A stretch of DNA of 64,000 nucleotides from a bacterium (GTDB taxonomy: Bacteria > Electryoneota > Electryoneia > Electryoneales > Electryoneaceae). Positions 35,400-44,284 of this stretch are shown here, piece by piece. The DNA lies in contig JAHLLB010000002.1 in assembly GCA_020444425.1 (NCBI GenBank), positions 106,705 to 170,704 of the forward strand. The letters are read 5' to 3'. Position 1 is the first letter of the stretch, and each line of letters begins with the position of its first letter. The translations under genes were made by a program, and so were the position numbers. Below the pieces are notes generated by a model, which was not told the origin of the DNA, did no database searches, and saw only the letters and a list, made by a program, of their open reading frames with translations.

Positions 35400-36067
35400 T
35401 ATTCGGCCTCCCCGCTATGCACGGCCTGCTGGGTGATAAAACCAGCTCGTTTCACGACTTCGTCCTTCAGCTTCTTTGCCTTGACCTCGTCCCGCCAGTT
35501 GAACATTGCGAGCAACAGGCCCATGGTGATGAATGCGCCCGGCGCGAGCATCATCAGCAGCACCGGTTCAAACCCACCCGGCGCGACCGGAATGCCGAAC
35601 CAGGTCCCGTTGCCGAGGATCTCACGGACGGTGGCGATCATCACCAGCGCAAGCGTGAAGCCCACGCCCATCCCCCAGGCGTCAATGATCGAGGGCAGGA
35701 CCGTGTTCTTGCTTGCGAACCCTTCGGCGCGGCCGAGGATGATGCAGTTCACCACGATCAGCGGCACGAAGATGCCGAGGCTGCGGAACAGCGCCGGTGC
35801 GTACGCCGCCATCACCATCTCGACGATGGTGACGAAGGTCGCGATGATCACGATGTACACCGGGATGCGGATCTTCGCCGGGACGCCCTTGCGGACGAGG
35901 CTGACGATCAGGTTCGACATCGTCAGCACGAAGATCACGGACACGCCCATGCCGATGGCGTTGAACACCGACGAGCTCACCGCCAGCGCGGGACACAGGC
36001 CCAACGCCAGCCGGAGCACCGGATTCTCCGCGATCAGCCCTTTTGAGAATTCCTTGCCGAGGTTCAT
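35399..36067 (-). CDS. rnfE: electron transport complex subunit RnfE
   Basis: A 222-residue, six-helix membrane subunit homologous to NqrD and paralogous to RnfA. Conserved blocks: KGLIAENPVLRLALGLCPALAVSSS, with the cluster-ligand Cys, and VPLIVVNCIILGRAEGFA. A hydrophilic C-terminal tail (RDEVKAKKLKDEVVKRAG...) extends ~35 residues into the cytoplasm. It starts 3 bases after rnfG and is coupled to rnfA by TAATG. Confidence 0.96.
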   Translation of the reverse strand: MNLGKEFSKGLIAENPVLRLALGLCPALAVSSSVFNAIGMGVSVIFVLTMSNLIVSLVRKGVPAKIRIPVYIVIIATFVTIVEMVMAAYAPALFRSLGIFVPLIVVNCIILGRAEGFASKNTVLPSIIDAWGMGVGFTLALVMIATVREILGNGTWFGIPVAPGGFEPVLLMMLAPGAFITMGLLLAMFNWRDEVKAKKLKDEVVKRAGFITQQAVHSGEAE

Positions 36068-36070
36068 GGT

Positions 36071-36769
36071 CTATTCCGCTTCTTCGTCTGAGTATTCGTC
36101 GACTTCCGACTCTTCGTCGTGGTACTCACGGTTCATGTCCACCGAATCGTCGAGCTCCTCGCCGTTGCTGTCTTCCAACGACATGTCGTCACCGGCTGAC
36201 ATGCTATCGCCGCCTGCTGCTCGTTGCTGAATCTCAGCGGCGAGGTCGCGAACGGAGTTGGACAGCGCGCGAGAGGTGATGGTTGCGCCGGTGATGGCGT
36301 CAATGTCGCCGCGATCCTGCACCACGGCCAGCGCGGACGCCAGCTTACCCTTGAACTGACGCAGAAACCACGGATCGCTTTCGCCGGATTTGATCTCCTG
36401 CACCTTGGTGCCGAGGCCCGGGGTTTCCTGCTGGAATGTGACTTTCAGGCCGCTGACCTTGAAGTCCTTATCAAAACCGGAGACGGTTTCGATGGTGCTC
36501 GAATAGCCTTTGCCGAGGGCAACGCCGGCGTACCCGATCAGGTTGCCGTTCTCGTCGAACGCCTTCCAGTAGGTGAAGCCGTCAGCGTCGGCAACTTCCT
36601 CGAAACGGATGGAATCGGCGAGCGTGGAAACGACTTCCATGCGGGCCTGTTCCTGCTCGATGCGTTTGTTCTCGGCGATGATCGGGGCGGTACTGTTGTT
36701 GAGCAAGGCCAGCCCACCGGCCGCGACCGAAGCGATGAACATCAGGATGATGGCGAGTCGCAGAATCAT
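36071..36769 (-). CDS. rnfG: electron transport complex subunit RnfG (covalent FMN)
   Basis: A 232-residue subunit with one N-terminal helix (MILRLAIILMFIASVAAGG) and a periplasmic FMN-binding domain. The flavinylation motif is DAITGATITSRALS (about residues 162-175), whose Thr is the attachment site in RnfG/NqrC. The C-terminal ~50 residues are very acidic (SNGEELDDSVDMNREYHDEE...), not usual for the family. ATG 36769 follows a GGGGG ribosome-binding site; the in-frame start at 36814 lies within rnfD. It begins 4 bases after rnfD. An FMN transferase (ApbE) is needed but not encoded here. Confidence 0.94.
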   Translation of the reverse strand: MILRLAIILMFIASVAAGGLALLNNSTAPIIAENKRIEQEQARMEVVSTLADSIRFEEVADADGFTYWKAFDENGNLIGYAGVALGKGYSSTIETVSGFDKDFKVSGLKVTFQQETPGLGTKVQEIKSGESDPWFLRQFKGKLASALAVVQDRGDIDAITGATITSRALSNSVRDLAAEIQQRAAGGDSMSAGDDMSLEDSNGEELDDSVDMNREYHDEESEVDEYSDEEAE

Positions 36770-36773
36770 GGTT

Positions 36774-38615
36774 TTACCCCCTCGCCTCAGCTGTAGCAAC
36801 TTTGATATGACCAAAGCGCCTTGGTTTCGTGTAGCGGTCGATCAACGGTGTCGTCAGGTTCATCAGCAGGATGGCGTAGCTGACACCTTCCGGGTAGCCG
36901 CCGATGAGACGAATCATCAACGTGATCAACCCGCATCCGATGCCGAAGATGAGCCTGCCTTTCTTCGTGATCGGTGTGGTCACCATGTCAGTGGCCATGT
37001 ACACCGCGCCGAGGATCAGACCACCGGCGAAGATGTGGAACAGCATGTCACCGGAGAAGAAGCCGTCCGCCCCGCCGAACAACCAGCCGCCGAGACCGAC
37101 GGTGGCGATAAACGCGAACGGTGTGCGCCAGTCGATGTAACCCTTATACAGCAGGTATACCCCGCCGATCAGCAACAGAATGGCCGACGTTTCACCGATA
37201 CAGCCGCCGGTTACACCGATGACCAGGTCGAGAATCTTGTCGCCGGTCGAGTGCAGCACTTCCATCGCGCGGGTGATGACGTCGTTGGGCAGGCCTTCCG
37301 GGTTGGTCAATGTGGAAATCGCGCTTTTGCGAACTTCCAACGGTGTCGCGTAGGAGACGCCGTCCAGCTTGATTGCGGCAGGATTGACGTTCCATGTGAA
37401 GAAGTTGTAGCCCTGCATCTTCCACCAGAATGCGGGCAGCCAGTCCTTGGTCATGTGCAGCGGCCAGGACGCGAGCAGGAACGCACGGCCGATCAGCGCC
37501 GGGTTCATCGGGTTCCAGCCGAGGCCGCCGAACGGCATCTTGGCGATCGCAATCGCGAAGAATGCACCGATCACCGGAATCCACCACGGCACTCCCGGCG
37601 GCAGGTTGAACGAAACCAGCAGGCCGGTAAGGAACGCGGAACCGTCCGCGACGGTGCTCTTCGCTTTGAAAAGCTTCTGCAGGCCCCATTCGGTCAGCAT
37701 CGCTGCGGACGCACCTAACGCGACCAGCATCAGAGCCCGGAAACCGAACACCCAGGTCGCGCCGATGGTCGCCGGGACGAGTGTCGCGGTGACGGTCCAC
37801 ATGATCCGCCGCACGCTTTCCTTGTCGTGAATGTGCGGCGAGCTGCTGAGAATGAACTTGCGGGACGGAACCGCTGCGGTGTCCTTCTCTTTCTTTGCGG
37901 GTTTGTCGTCCTTGGCGGCTTTGGCGGGACGCTCTTTCCGTTCCTTCTTCTCGGGCTTGGCGTCACCACCCTCGGCAGCCGCGGCTTTTGCGGCTTCACG
38001 GGCGGCCTTGCGCTCTGCGCGACGCTTCTCTTTCTCTTCGTCCGTCTCAGCGGGCTTGTCGTCCCCACCTGCGTCGGCAGCAGCAGCCTTAGCCGCTTCA
38101 CGGGCCGCTTTGCGCTCCGCCTTGCGGCGTGCCTTCTCGTCGTCGGATTCGGCCGGTTTGTCATCTCCACCGGCTTCGGCAGCAGCGGCGGCTTTTGCAG
38201 CCTCACGAGCGGCCTTGCGCTCCGCCTTGCGGCGTGCCTTCTCGTCCTCTTCATCTGAGGAAGCGCCGGCGTCAGCTGCGGGAGCGGGCTCTTCGCCCTT
38301 CTCCTCGGCGGCCTCGGCTGCAGCGGCAGCTTTGGCTGCTTCACGAGCGGCCTTACGCTCAGCCTTCTTGCGCGCTTTCTCGTCCTCTTCATCCGAGGAA
38401 GCGCCGGCGTCAGCTGCGGGAGCGGGTTCTTTACCCTTCTCTGCGGCAGCTTCAGCGGCCGCCTTTGCCTTGGCGGCTTCACGCGCGGCTTTGCGTTCCT
38501 CTTTCCGACGAGCTTTCTCGTCGTCGGAATCGGCCGATGTTTCCGGCGCATCGCTTTCCGGACGTTCGTCCGGTGCGTCGTTCTGCTTTTCTTCGTCTGG
38601 CGCGAAAGGACTCAT
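36774..38615 (-). CDS. rnfD: electron transport complex subunit RnfD with repetitive N-terminal extension
   Basis: A 613-residue protein. Residues ~252-613 are a normal RnfD/NqrB membrane domain with about ten helices and the FMN-attachment motif DGVSYATPLEV (usual form SGATPL; here SYATPL, the Thr is kept). Residues 1-250 are an added hydrophilic domain with five copies of an EKARRKAERKAAREAAKAAA-type helix at about 33, 79, 125, 160 and 194, separated by acidic, Pro/Gly-rich linkers. The first two units are 46 residues and nearly identical. Comparable Ala/Lys/Glu repeats occur at the C-terminus of enterobacterial RnfC; here RnfC lacks them. A segment swap between subunits is a plausible reading. 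Confidence 0.93.
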   Translation of the reverse strand: MSPFAPDEEKQNDAPDERPESDAPETSADSDDEKARRKEERKAAREAAKAKAAAEAAAEKGKEPAPAADAGASSDEEDEKARKKAERKAAREAAKAAAAAEAAEEKGEEPAPAADAGASSDEEDEKARRKAERKAAREAAKAAAAAEAGGDDKPAESDDEKARRKAERKAAREAAKAAAADAGGDDKPAETDEEKEKRRAERKAAREAAKAAAAEGGDAKPEKKERKERPAKAAKDDKPAKKEKDTAAVPSRKFILSSSPHIHDKESVRRIMWTVTATLVPATIGATWVFGFRALMLVALGASAAMLTEWGLQKLFKAKSTVADGSAFLTGLLVSFNLPPGVPWWIPVIGAFFAIAIAKMPFGGLGWNPMNPALIGRAFLLASWPLHMTKDWLPAFWWKMQGYNFFTWNVNPAAIKLDGVSYATPLEVRKSAISTLTNPEGLPNDVITRAMEVLHSTGDKILDLVIGVTGGCIGETSAILLLIGGVYLLYKGYIDWRTPFAFIATVGLGGWLFGGADGFFSGDMLFHIFAGGLILGAVYMATDMVTTPITKKGRLIFGIGCGLITLMIRLIGGYPEGVSYAILLMNLTTPLIDRYTKPRRFGHIKVATAEARG

Positions 38616-38618
38616 CGC

Positions 38619-39962
38619 TTACGCTGCCTTTTCTTTTTTCGTCGTGGCTTTCCGTTTCGCGGCCATCACGGCGGCCTTGCCGAAACGGATATGCTGGACC
38701 AGGTTGCGGTGCGCGGGACAGATGTAGGTGCAGGATCCGCACTCGATGCACTCGAGCACACCCAGCTCATCCGCATCTTCCAACCGTTCCAGTTCGCTCA
38801 AACGGGCGATGTTCGTCGGAAGCAGGAACACCGGGCAGACGGAAACGCAGCGGCCGCAGCCGATGCACGGTTCCTCTTCCCCGATGATCGCTTGTTCCTT
38901 GTTGAGCACAAGCACGCCGGATGTTCCCTTGATCACGGGGACGGTGTCCGTCCACAACGCGTTCCCCATCATCGGGCCGCCCATGATCAACTTCGCGGCG
39001 TCGTCGGTGTAGCCACCGGCGGCTTCGATCAGGTAGGTCAATGGCGTGCCGATTTTTGCCAGAACGTTCGTCGGCTTCTTGACGCCGGAACCGGTGATGG
39101 TGACGTACCGTTCGATCAACGGCTTCTGCCAGCGCACAGCTTCGTAAATCGCGACGCAGGACCCGACGTTCTGCACGACACAGCCGACATCCATCGGCAA
39201 CGCCGGCGGCGGCGGAACCTCACGCCCGGTCAGCGCACTGATCAACTGTTTTTCCGCGCCTTGCGGATACTTGACCGGCAACATCTCGACCTGGATTGAG
39301 GAATCCAGCGATGCGGCGGCTTTTTTCAAGCTTTCGAACGCATCCGGCTTGTTGTCCTCAACCGCCATGAACAGCTTCTTCGCGTTGACGGTTTTCCGGA
39401 CCAGCATCGCGCCGCGCACGATATCCTCCGCCCGTTCCAGCATCAGGCGATGGTCGCTGGTCAGGTACGGCTCGCACTCGGCGCCGTTGATGATGACGGT
39501 GTCGATCGGCTTGGCTTCCGGCGGTGACAATTTGACATGCGTCGGGAACGCTGCGCCGCCCATCCCGGCGATACCGGCGTTCTTCACTCGCTCACGGATC
39601 ACATCGGGAGTTGCGTCGGCCCAGTTCGGATCTTCCTCGCCCTTGCCGTCGCCGCCGTCATCCTTCGTTTCGATCACGACGGTCATCATTTCCTTGCCGA
39701 CCGGGTTCGCGTACGGGATAACATCCTTGACGACGCCGCTGACAGGAGCATGCGCGGGAATGGACACAAAGCCGCCGGACTGCGTTAACGGTTGGCCGAC
39801 GGTGACTTCGTCCTTCTTCTTCACCACGGGCACACCGGGCGCGCCGATATGCTGCTGAATCGGTACGTAGATCAGCTCGGGTACGGGCAGCGGGGTTGTC
39901 GCGACACCGGACGTGAGTTTGAACTCAGGAGGGTGGGTGCCGCCGCGGAACGTTTTCTTCAC
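38619..39962 (-). CDS. rnfC: electron transport complex subunit RnfC
   Basis: A 447-residue peripheral subunit that binds NADH and FMN and holds two [4Fe-4S] clusters. It opens with GGTHPPEFK, has the NuoF-like GMGGAAFPTHVKL nucleotide loop, the INGAECEPYLTSDHRLMLE FMN region, and two cluster motifs near the end, CIGCGRCVSVCP and CIECGSCTYICP. The Lys/Ala repeat tail known from E. coli RnfC is missing; the chain ends soon after the second cluster with KRKATTKKEKAA. The start is GTG in a GTGA overlap with nrdR, so rnf translation is tied to nrdR. First gene of the rnf series. Confidence 0.96.
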   Translation of the reverse strand: MKKTFRGGTHPPEFKLTSGVATTPLPVPELIYVPIQQHIGAPGVPVVKKKDEVTVGQPLTQSGGFVSIPAHAPVSGVVKDVIPYANPVGKEMMTVVIETKDDGGDGKGEEDPNWADATPDVIRERVKNAGIAGMGGAAFPTHVKLSPPEAKPIDTVIINGAECEPYLTSDHRLMLERAEDIVRGAMLVRKTVNAKKLFMAVEDNKPDAFESLKKAAASLDSSIQVEMLPVKYPQGAEKQLISALTGREVPPPPALPMDVGCVVQNVGSCVAIYEAVRWQKPLIERYVTITGSGVKKPTNVLAKIGTPLTYLIEAAGGYTDDAAKLIMGGPMMGNALWTDTVPVIKGTSGVLVLNKEQAIIGEEEPCIGCGRCVSVCPVFLLPTNIARLSELERLEDADELGVLECIECGSCTYICPAHRNLVQHIRFGKAAVMAAKRKATTKKEKAA

Positions 39963-40405
39963 GATAGCTTCCGAACCTCCTCGGTAAATTCGCCGGCGTC
40001 TTCGAACCGGCGGTACACGGATGCGTAACGGATGTAGGCGACTTCGTCGATCTTCTTCAGTTCGTCCATGACGATCAGGCCGATGTCGCGGCTGTTGACA
40101 TCCTTGGTGGCCTGAGAATGGAGAATGGATTCGACGCGGTCGGTAATCTGGTCGAGCTGCGCCATGGTCATCGGCCGCTTGATGCTGGCCAGACGTATGC
40201 CATTGAGCAACTTGTTGCGGTCATATTCCTCAAGGCTGCCGTCATGTTTGATGACCTGCAGCCCTAACCGCTCGACGGCTTCGCGGGTCGTGAACCGGCG
40301 TCCGCACTCATCGCAGTGCCGCCGTCTCCGGATCGACTTCTCGTCCTTGGAGGGACGGCTGTCGATCACCTTGTTGTTGAGACTGCCACAAAATGGACAG
40401 CGCAT
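39959..40405 (-). CDS. nrdR: transcriptional repressor NrdR
   Basis: A 148-residue regulator of ribonucleotide reductase genes: an N-terminal zinc ribbon (MRCPFCGSLNNKVIDSRPS...CDECGRRF) and an ATP-cone domain from about residue 47 (LQVIKHDGSLEEYDRNKLLNGI). It senses the ATP/dATP balance through the cone. It normally represses nrd operons by binding NrdR boxes; none was found in this window. It is coupled to rnfC by GTGA. The order rpiB-glyA-nrdR is conserved in many bacteria, but linkage to rnf is not usual. Confidence 0.97.
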   Translation of the reverse strand: MRCPFCGSLNNKVIDSRPSKDEKSIRRRRHCDECGRRFTTREAVERLGLQVIKHDGSLEEYDRNKLLNGIRLASIKRPMTMAQLDQITDRVESILHSQATKDVNSRDIGLIVMDELKKIDEVAYIRYASVYRRFEDAGEFTEEVRKLS

Positions 40406-40643
40406 AGTACCCGCGTAGCGTTGCGAGTCCTCTTTTGCTTCGTGGACTCGGCGTGTTCTTCATGCGATTAGTGTCACAAACCGACTCTGCAATTATGCAG
40501 TTACGGCGATAACCGGCTTATTCACGTTCGCTAACAATCCGCCGCAAGTAAAATCAGAACTGTGGTTGCAGCGGTACAGCCTTACTTATGAACGAAAACA
40601 GGCCTGAAAAACCGGACCTCGTGACACCGTTCACGTAAAGCTA

Positions 40644-40679
40644 CAAAAGAAGCTCGCCCACATCTATTGTTGGGCGAGC
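40644..40679 (-). terminator. intrinsic terminator of glyA
   Basis: Arms GCTCGCCCA (40652-40660) and TGGGCGAGC (40671-40679) with a 10-base loop; minus-strand tail TTCTTTTG. It starts 18 bases after the glyA stop, separating glyA from nrdR transcription. Confidence 0.85.
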
Positions 40680-40697
40680 CTTACTGTTAACACGTGC

Positions 40698-42026
40698 TTA
40701 CCACGCAAAATGCGGGAAGCCGGACGCCATCTCCTTGACTTCCTCCCGCACCGCACGGTGCATTTCCTTGTCCTCGACATCCGTCAGAACGCGATCGATC
40801 CAGGCAGCGATCTGCTTCATCTCGTCCGTACCCATCCCGCGTGTCGTCAGCGCCGGAGTTCCGATACGAATGCCGGAGGTCACAAACGGGCTCTTCAGAT
40901 CGCCCGGCACCATGTTCTTGTTCGTGGTGATCCCGGAACGCACCAGCGCCAACTCAGACGCTTTGCCGGTCAGATCCTTCGGCGAGAGGTCGATCAGCAT
41001 CAGGTGGTTGTCGGTGCCGTCCGACACCAGCTTGAAGCCGAGCCGCATCAGCTCGTCAGAGAGCGTCTTCGCGTTGTCGACAACCTGCTTCATGTACGTC
41101 TTGAACTCGGGTTTCAACGCTTCCTTGAACGCAACCGCCTTGCCGGCGATGACATGCATCAACGGTCCACCCTGCAACCCCGGGAAAGTGACGGAGTCAA
41201 TCGCTTCCGGGACCGTCTTCGGCTTCGGCGGCATACCTTCGAGGAAGATTTCGCCCCCTTCGTAGCTGGAGAGGACCAATCCTCCACGCGGACCGCGCAG
41301 TGTCTTGTGCGTTGTGGAGGTGACGGCGTGCGCGAACGGCAGCGGATCCGGGTGCAGGCCCGCCGCGACCAATCCGGCGAAATGTGCCATGTCGGCCAAC
41401 AGGTAAGCCCCGACCTCATCGGCGATCTCACGGAACTTCTCGAAGTCCCAGAACCGCGGATACGCGGACGCACCGGTGACGATCAGCTTCGGCTTGACCT
41501 CACGCGCCAACTTGGCGATGGAATCCATGTCGAGCCGACCGGTGTCCATGTTCAGCTCGTACGGATGGACATCGTAGAAGCGGCCGGAAACGTTGACCGG
41601 GCTGCCATGTGTCAGGTGGCCACCGTGGTTCAGGTGCAGTCCCATGATCGGGATTTTCTTGCCGCCATCCGCGAACGGATGCACCAGCGCAAAGTAGACC
41701 GCCTGGTTCGCCTGGGAACCGCTGTGAGGCTGAACGTTGGCCCACTTGGCGCCGAACAGTTCGCAGGCACGGTCGCGGGCCAGATCTTCCGCCACGTCGA
41801 CAAACTTGCAGCCGCCGTAGTACCGCTTCTTCGGGTAACCCTCGGCGTACTTGTTTGTCATCACCGAACCCACTGCCTGCTGTACCGCAGGGCTGACGAT
41901 GTTCTCGCTGGCGATCAGTTCCAGGGTATTGGTCTGCCGCTCGGTTTCGAGCTGAATCGCTTCCGCGACTTCTGGATCGAAATCCTCGACGGCGTCAATG
42001 GAAGGGATGGCGTGTTTGTCGGCCAT
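40698..42026 (-). CDS. glyA: serine hydroxymethyltransferase
   Basis: A 442-residue PLP enzyme that interconverts serine and glycine with transfer of the one-carbon unit to tetrahydrofolate. The PLP lysine lies in [14 protein letters not shown], and other family blocks are [28 protein letters not shown] and [11 protein letters not shown]. The length is slightly above average because of an insertion around [19 protein letters not shown], seen in some bacterial GlyA proteins. GAGG lies 7 bases before the ATG. A 327-base gap with an inverted low-complexity repeat lies between it and rpiB. Confidence 0.97.
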   Translation of the reverse strand: MADKHAIPSIDAVEDFDPEVAEAIQLETERQTNTLELIASENIVSPAVQQAVGSVMTNKYAEGYPKKRYYGGCKFVDVAEDLARDRACELFGAKWANVQPHSGSQANQAVYFALVHPFADGGKKIPIMGLHLNHGGHLTHGSPVNVSGRFYDVHPYELNMDTGRLDMDSIAKLAREVKPKLIVTGASAYPRFWDFEKFREIADEVGAYLLADMAHFAGLVAAGLHPDPLPFAHAVTSTTHKTLRGPRGGLVLSSYEGGEIFLEGMPPKPKTVPEAIDSVTFPGLQGGPLMHVIAGKAVAFKEALKPEFKTYMKQVVDNAKTLSDELMRLGFKLVSDGTDNHLMLIDLSPKDLTGKASELALVRSGITTNKNMVPGDLKSPFVTSGIRIGTPALTTRGMGTDEMKQIAAWIDRVLTDVEDKEMHRAVREEVKEMASGFPHFAW

Positions 42027-42353
42027 GGCTGTGCCTCTACGCTAATCAATTCACGAATTGGCACAAAATATACGGCATCGCGCGAGCAAAAACGAGGTCG
42101 CCCTCTCAGGGGTGAATGGGTAGATGTGAGACTTGAGATGTGAGACCACAGATTCTAGATGTGAGATGTGAGAAACAACAACAGCACGTGGTTGAGATAC
42201 GATGCGAAAGAAAAGATAGACTACTGTTGGCCAGCAAGAGTCTAGCTCGCATCACGGGTCTCATGTCTCAATGCATCTTGTCGTTTTTGTCTACGTTCTA
42301 GTGCTTGACCTTGTGTTTTTCTCATATCTCATGTCTCATATCTCACATCCAGA
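42027..42353. repeat. rpiB-glyA gap with large inverted low-complexity repeat
   Basis: 327 bases without a gene. The left part (42121-42174) repeats ATGTGAGA/CTTGAGATGTGAGA words; the right part (42259-42350) has the complementary TCTCATGTCTCA and TCTCATATCTCACATC words, so the whole forms a long imperfect inverted repeat about 230 bases across. A -10-like TATATT for glyA lies at 42067-42072 on the minus strand, but no good -35 is seen. Confidence 0.7.
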
Positions 42354-42800
42354 TTAACAATCCTTCGCTTTGATCAGGCCGACGCGTTGTTCGTGGCGTC
42401 CGGCACCGGGTTCGGTGGTCAACCAGGCGTGGACAGCCTTCCACGCGGTGTCTGGATCAGTTGTGCGTCCACCCAGCGCGAGCATGTTGGCGTGGTTGTG
42501 TTCAGCAGCCAGCCGGCCCTCTTCCTCGCTGTTCACTTTTGCGCAATAGACACCGTGCACCTTGTTCGCGGCGATGGACATGCCGATGCCGGTTCCGCAG
42601 ATAAGAATCCCGCGCGGGAATTCGCCGGACGCGACTTTCGTGGCCGCGTCGAAGGCGTAATCCGGGTAGTTAACGCTTTCGGTGTTGTGCGTACCGAGGT
42701 CGGTGACGTCGTAGCCGGTGTCCCGCAGGCGGGAAACCAGTTCGTTCTTCAGGTCGATACCGCCGTGATCCGCAGCGATGACGAGTTTATCGTTAGCCAT
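42354..42800 (-). CDS. rpiB: ribose 5-phosphate isomerase B
   Basis: A 148-residue RpiB/LacAB-family sugar isomerase, interconverting ribose 5-phosphate and ribulose 5-phosphate. The substrate loop AADHGGIDLKNEL and the active-site CGTGIGMSIAANKVHGVY with its catalytic Cys are complete, as is the NHANMLALGGR block. The protein is full length. It lies upstream of glyA and nrdR on the same strand, as in many genomes. The promoter region (42801-42936) also holds the terminator of the TPR gene. Confidence 0.95.
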   Translation of the reverse strand: MANDKLVIAADHGGIDLKNELVSRLRDTGYDVTDLGTHNTESVNYPDYAFDAATKVASGEFPRGILICGTGIGMSIAANKVHGVYCAKVNSEEEGRLAAEHNHANMLALGGRTTDPDTAWKAVHAWLTTEPGAGRHEQRVGLIKAKDC

Positions 42801-42871
42801 GTTCTATCAATGATCCCGGGGCCACGTTGAGGACAAAGTATCCCCCGGGAACATCCCTCCTTTTCAGCGTC

Positions 42872-42906
42872 AATGACAAACGGGCTGCCAGTCTGCGGCA
42901 ACCCGT
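42872..42906 (-). terminator. terminator of the lipoprotein-OMP-TPR unit
   Basis: Arms ACGGGCTGCC (42880-42889) and GGCAACCCGT (42897-42906) with one mismatch and a 7-base loop; minus-strand tail TTTGTC. It lies 31 bases after the TPR gene stop. Confidence 0.65.
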
Positions 42907-42936
42907 GAAAGCTCAGTTCATGCGTCACCCTGCCTG

Positions 42937-44241
42937 CTAGCCGGCGAACTGGCCGAGGTAGGTTTCGATGTATTTGGTCTCGGGCCAGGATGCATTGATC
43001 CAGTTGTAGCAATCCTTCGCCGGCACTTTCTTCGTCTGGTTCAGGAACCAGTCGGCTTTCTGCGGCGCGAACTGCTTCATGTACTCAACGCGGCTGACGG
43101 CTTTGCCCTTGATGTTGTAATCGGCGCTGGCCGCAGCCTTTTCGAACAGGCCGAGGGCGATGGTGTACACGAGCTTGTCGTCGTACTCAAGGCCACCGGC
43201 GGAGCATTCGTCGCCGGACGATTCGTAGGTCAGACCGAGGATGTAGTCCGCTTCGCCAACGCTACCACCGGCGTTTTTCGCCTTGTTCACCCACGTACGG
43301 GCGGAATTGAAGCGTCCCAGCAGACGCTGGTTGTCGGCGATCCGCAGCATCGCGTCATCGTTGCCCGGATCCTGCGCGAGCAGCGCTTCATACGTCGCAA
43401 TCGACTGATTCAGCTGGTTCAGGTTGTCGTATGCCTTCGCCTTGGCACGATAGACCTCAATCCGGCTCGCGTCGCGCATCAGGATTTCGTCCGCCTGATC
43501 GATCACCTTCTGGTTCTGGCTCTGATCCTGATAGGCACGCAGCAGATCCATCCGCTTCTGCATGTCTTCCGGGTTCGTGGCGATCTCTTCCTCGAGCCGG
43601 GTGATGTATTCCGCCGGGTCACGGTGCATGCGTACCAACGCGGTCAGCGAGTTCTTCGCGCCGGTGTCGTCCGGAGCGATACTCAGCAGGGATTCGTACG
43701 CAGAGATGGCGGACTCGGGATCATTCAACGCTTCGTGCAGCTCGGCCTTTTTGCGCAGGTACTCGATCTGGTCTGTGTCGGAGATGTCGCCATCGAGCGC
43801 CTTGTCGTAGTGCAGCAGGGCAGTTTCGTATTCACCCTTCGCCTTGAGGATGAAGCCGTAGGTGGCGTTCAGGAATGGATCGGCCGGATGCTTGTCGAGG
43901 CCCATTTCGAGCACGATCTGGGCGCTGTCGGGCTGGCTCAGCTCCATGTAGATCTGATAGAGACGGTCCCAGTCATTGTACTGGTCCTTGACGTCAAGGT
44001 CAATCACCGTCCACAGATAGTTTTTTGCATCTTCCCACTGCTGCGCCTTGAGCTTGTCGTACGCGAACATGCGCGCTTTTTTCAGCTCAAATTCGTTTGC
44101 CTTGGCAATGGAATCCTGGCGTGCCGCGAGTTCTTCCGGCGTGGGTTCACGCACGACTTCAGTCGCCGCGCAGCCCATCAGCAGCATCGTCCCTGCAATC
44201 AGCAGCAGCATCAACGCTGTCACCAAGGTTCGCATCTTCAT
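42937..44241 (-). CDS. TPR-repeat lipoprotein
   Basis: A 434-residue lipoprotein (signal MKMRTLVTALMLLLIAGTML, lipobox LLMGC) made almost entirely of tetratricopeptide repeats. At least six TPR units can be followed, for example NATYGFILKAKGEYETALLHYDKAL, HEALNDPESAISAYESLLSIAPDD and KAYDNLNQLNQSIATYEALLAQDPGN. Such proteins scaffold envelope complexes; the closest context is the neighbouring outer-membrane barrel and lipoprotein. ATG 44241 is favoured because GGGGAG lies 9 bases before it, whereas it abuts the in-frame ATG at 44250. The C-terminal ~100 residues contain CSAGGLEYDD and DCYNW, unlike TPR, so a small extra domain is possible. Confidence 0.85.
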   Translation of the reverse strand: MKMRTLVTALMLLLIAGTMLLMGCAATEVVREPTPEELAARQDSIAKANEFELKKARMFAYDKLKAQQWEDAKNYLWTVIDLDVKDQYNDWDRLYQIYMELSQPDSAQIVLEMGLDKHPADPFLNATYGFILKAKGEYETALLHYDKALDGDISDTDQIEYLRKKAELHEALNDPESAISAYESLLSIAPDDTGAKNSLTALVRMHRDPAEYITRLEEEIATNPEDMQKRMDLLRAYQDQSQNQKVIDQADEILMRDASRIEVYRAKAKAYDNLNQLNQSIATYEALLAQDPGNDDAMLRIADNQRLLGRFNSARTWVNKAKNAGGSVGEADYILGLTYESSGDECSAGGLEYDDKLVYTIALGLFEKAAASADYNIKGKAVSRVEYMKQFAPQKADWFLNQTKKVPAKDCYNWINASWPETKYIETYLGQFAG

Positions 44242-44284
44242 CGTTGCCATCTCCCCATCCGTATCGTTCTGCTACACATGTTGT

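Noticed and set aside
37831..38887. Frames on the plus strand opposite the repetitive part of rnfD, Ala/Ser- or Arg/Pro-rich
   Set aside because: They arise from the repeated codons of the RnfD extension on the other strand.
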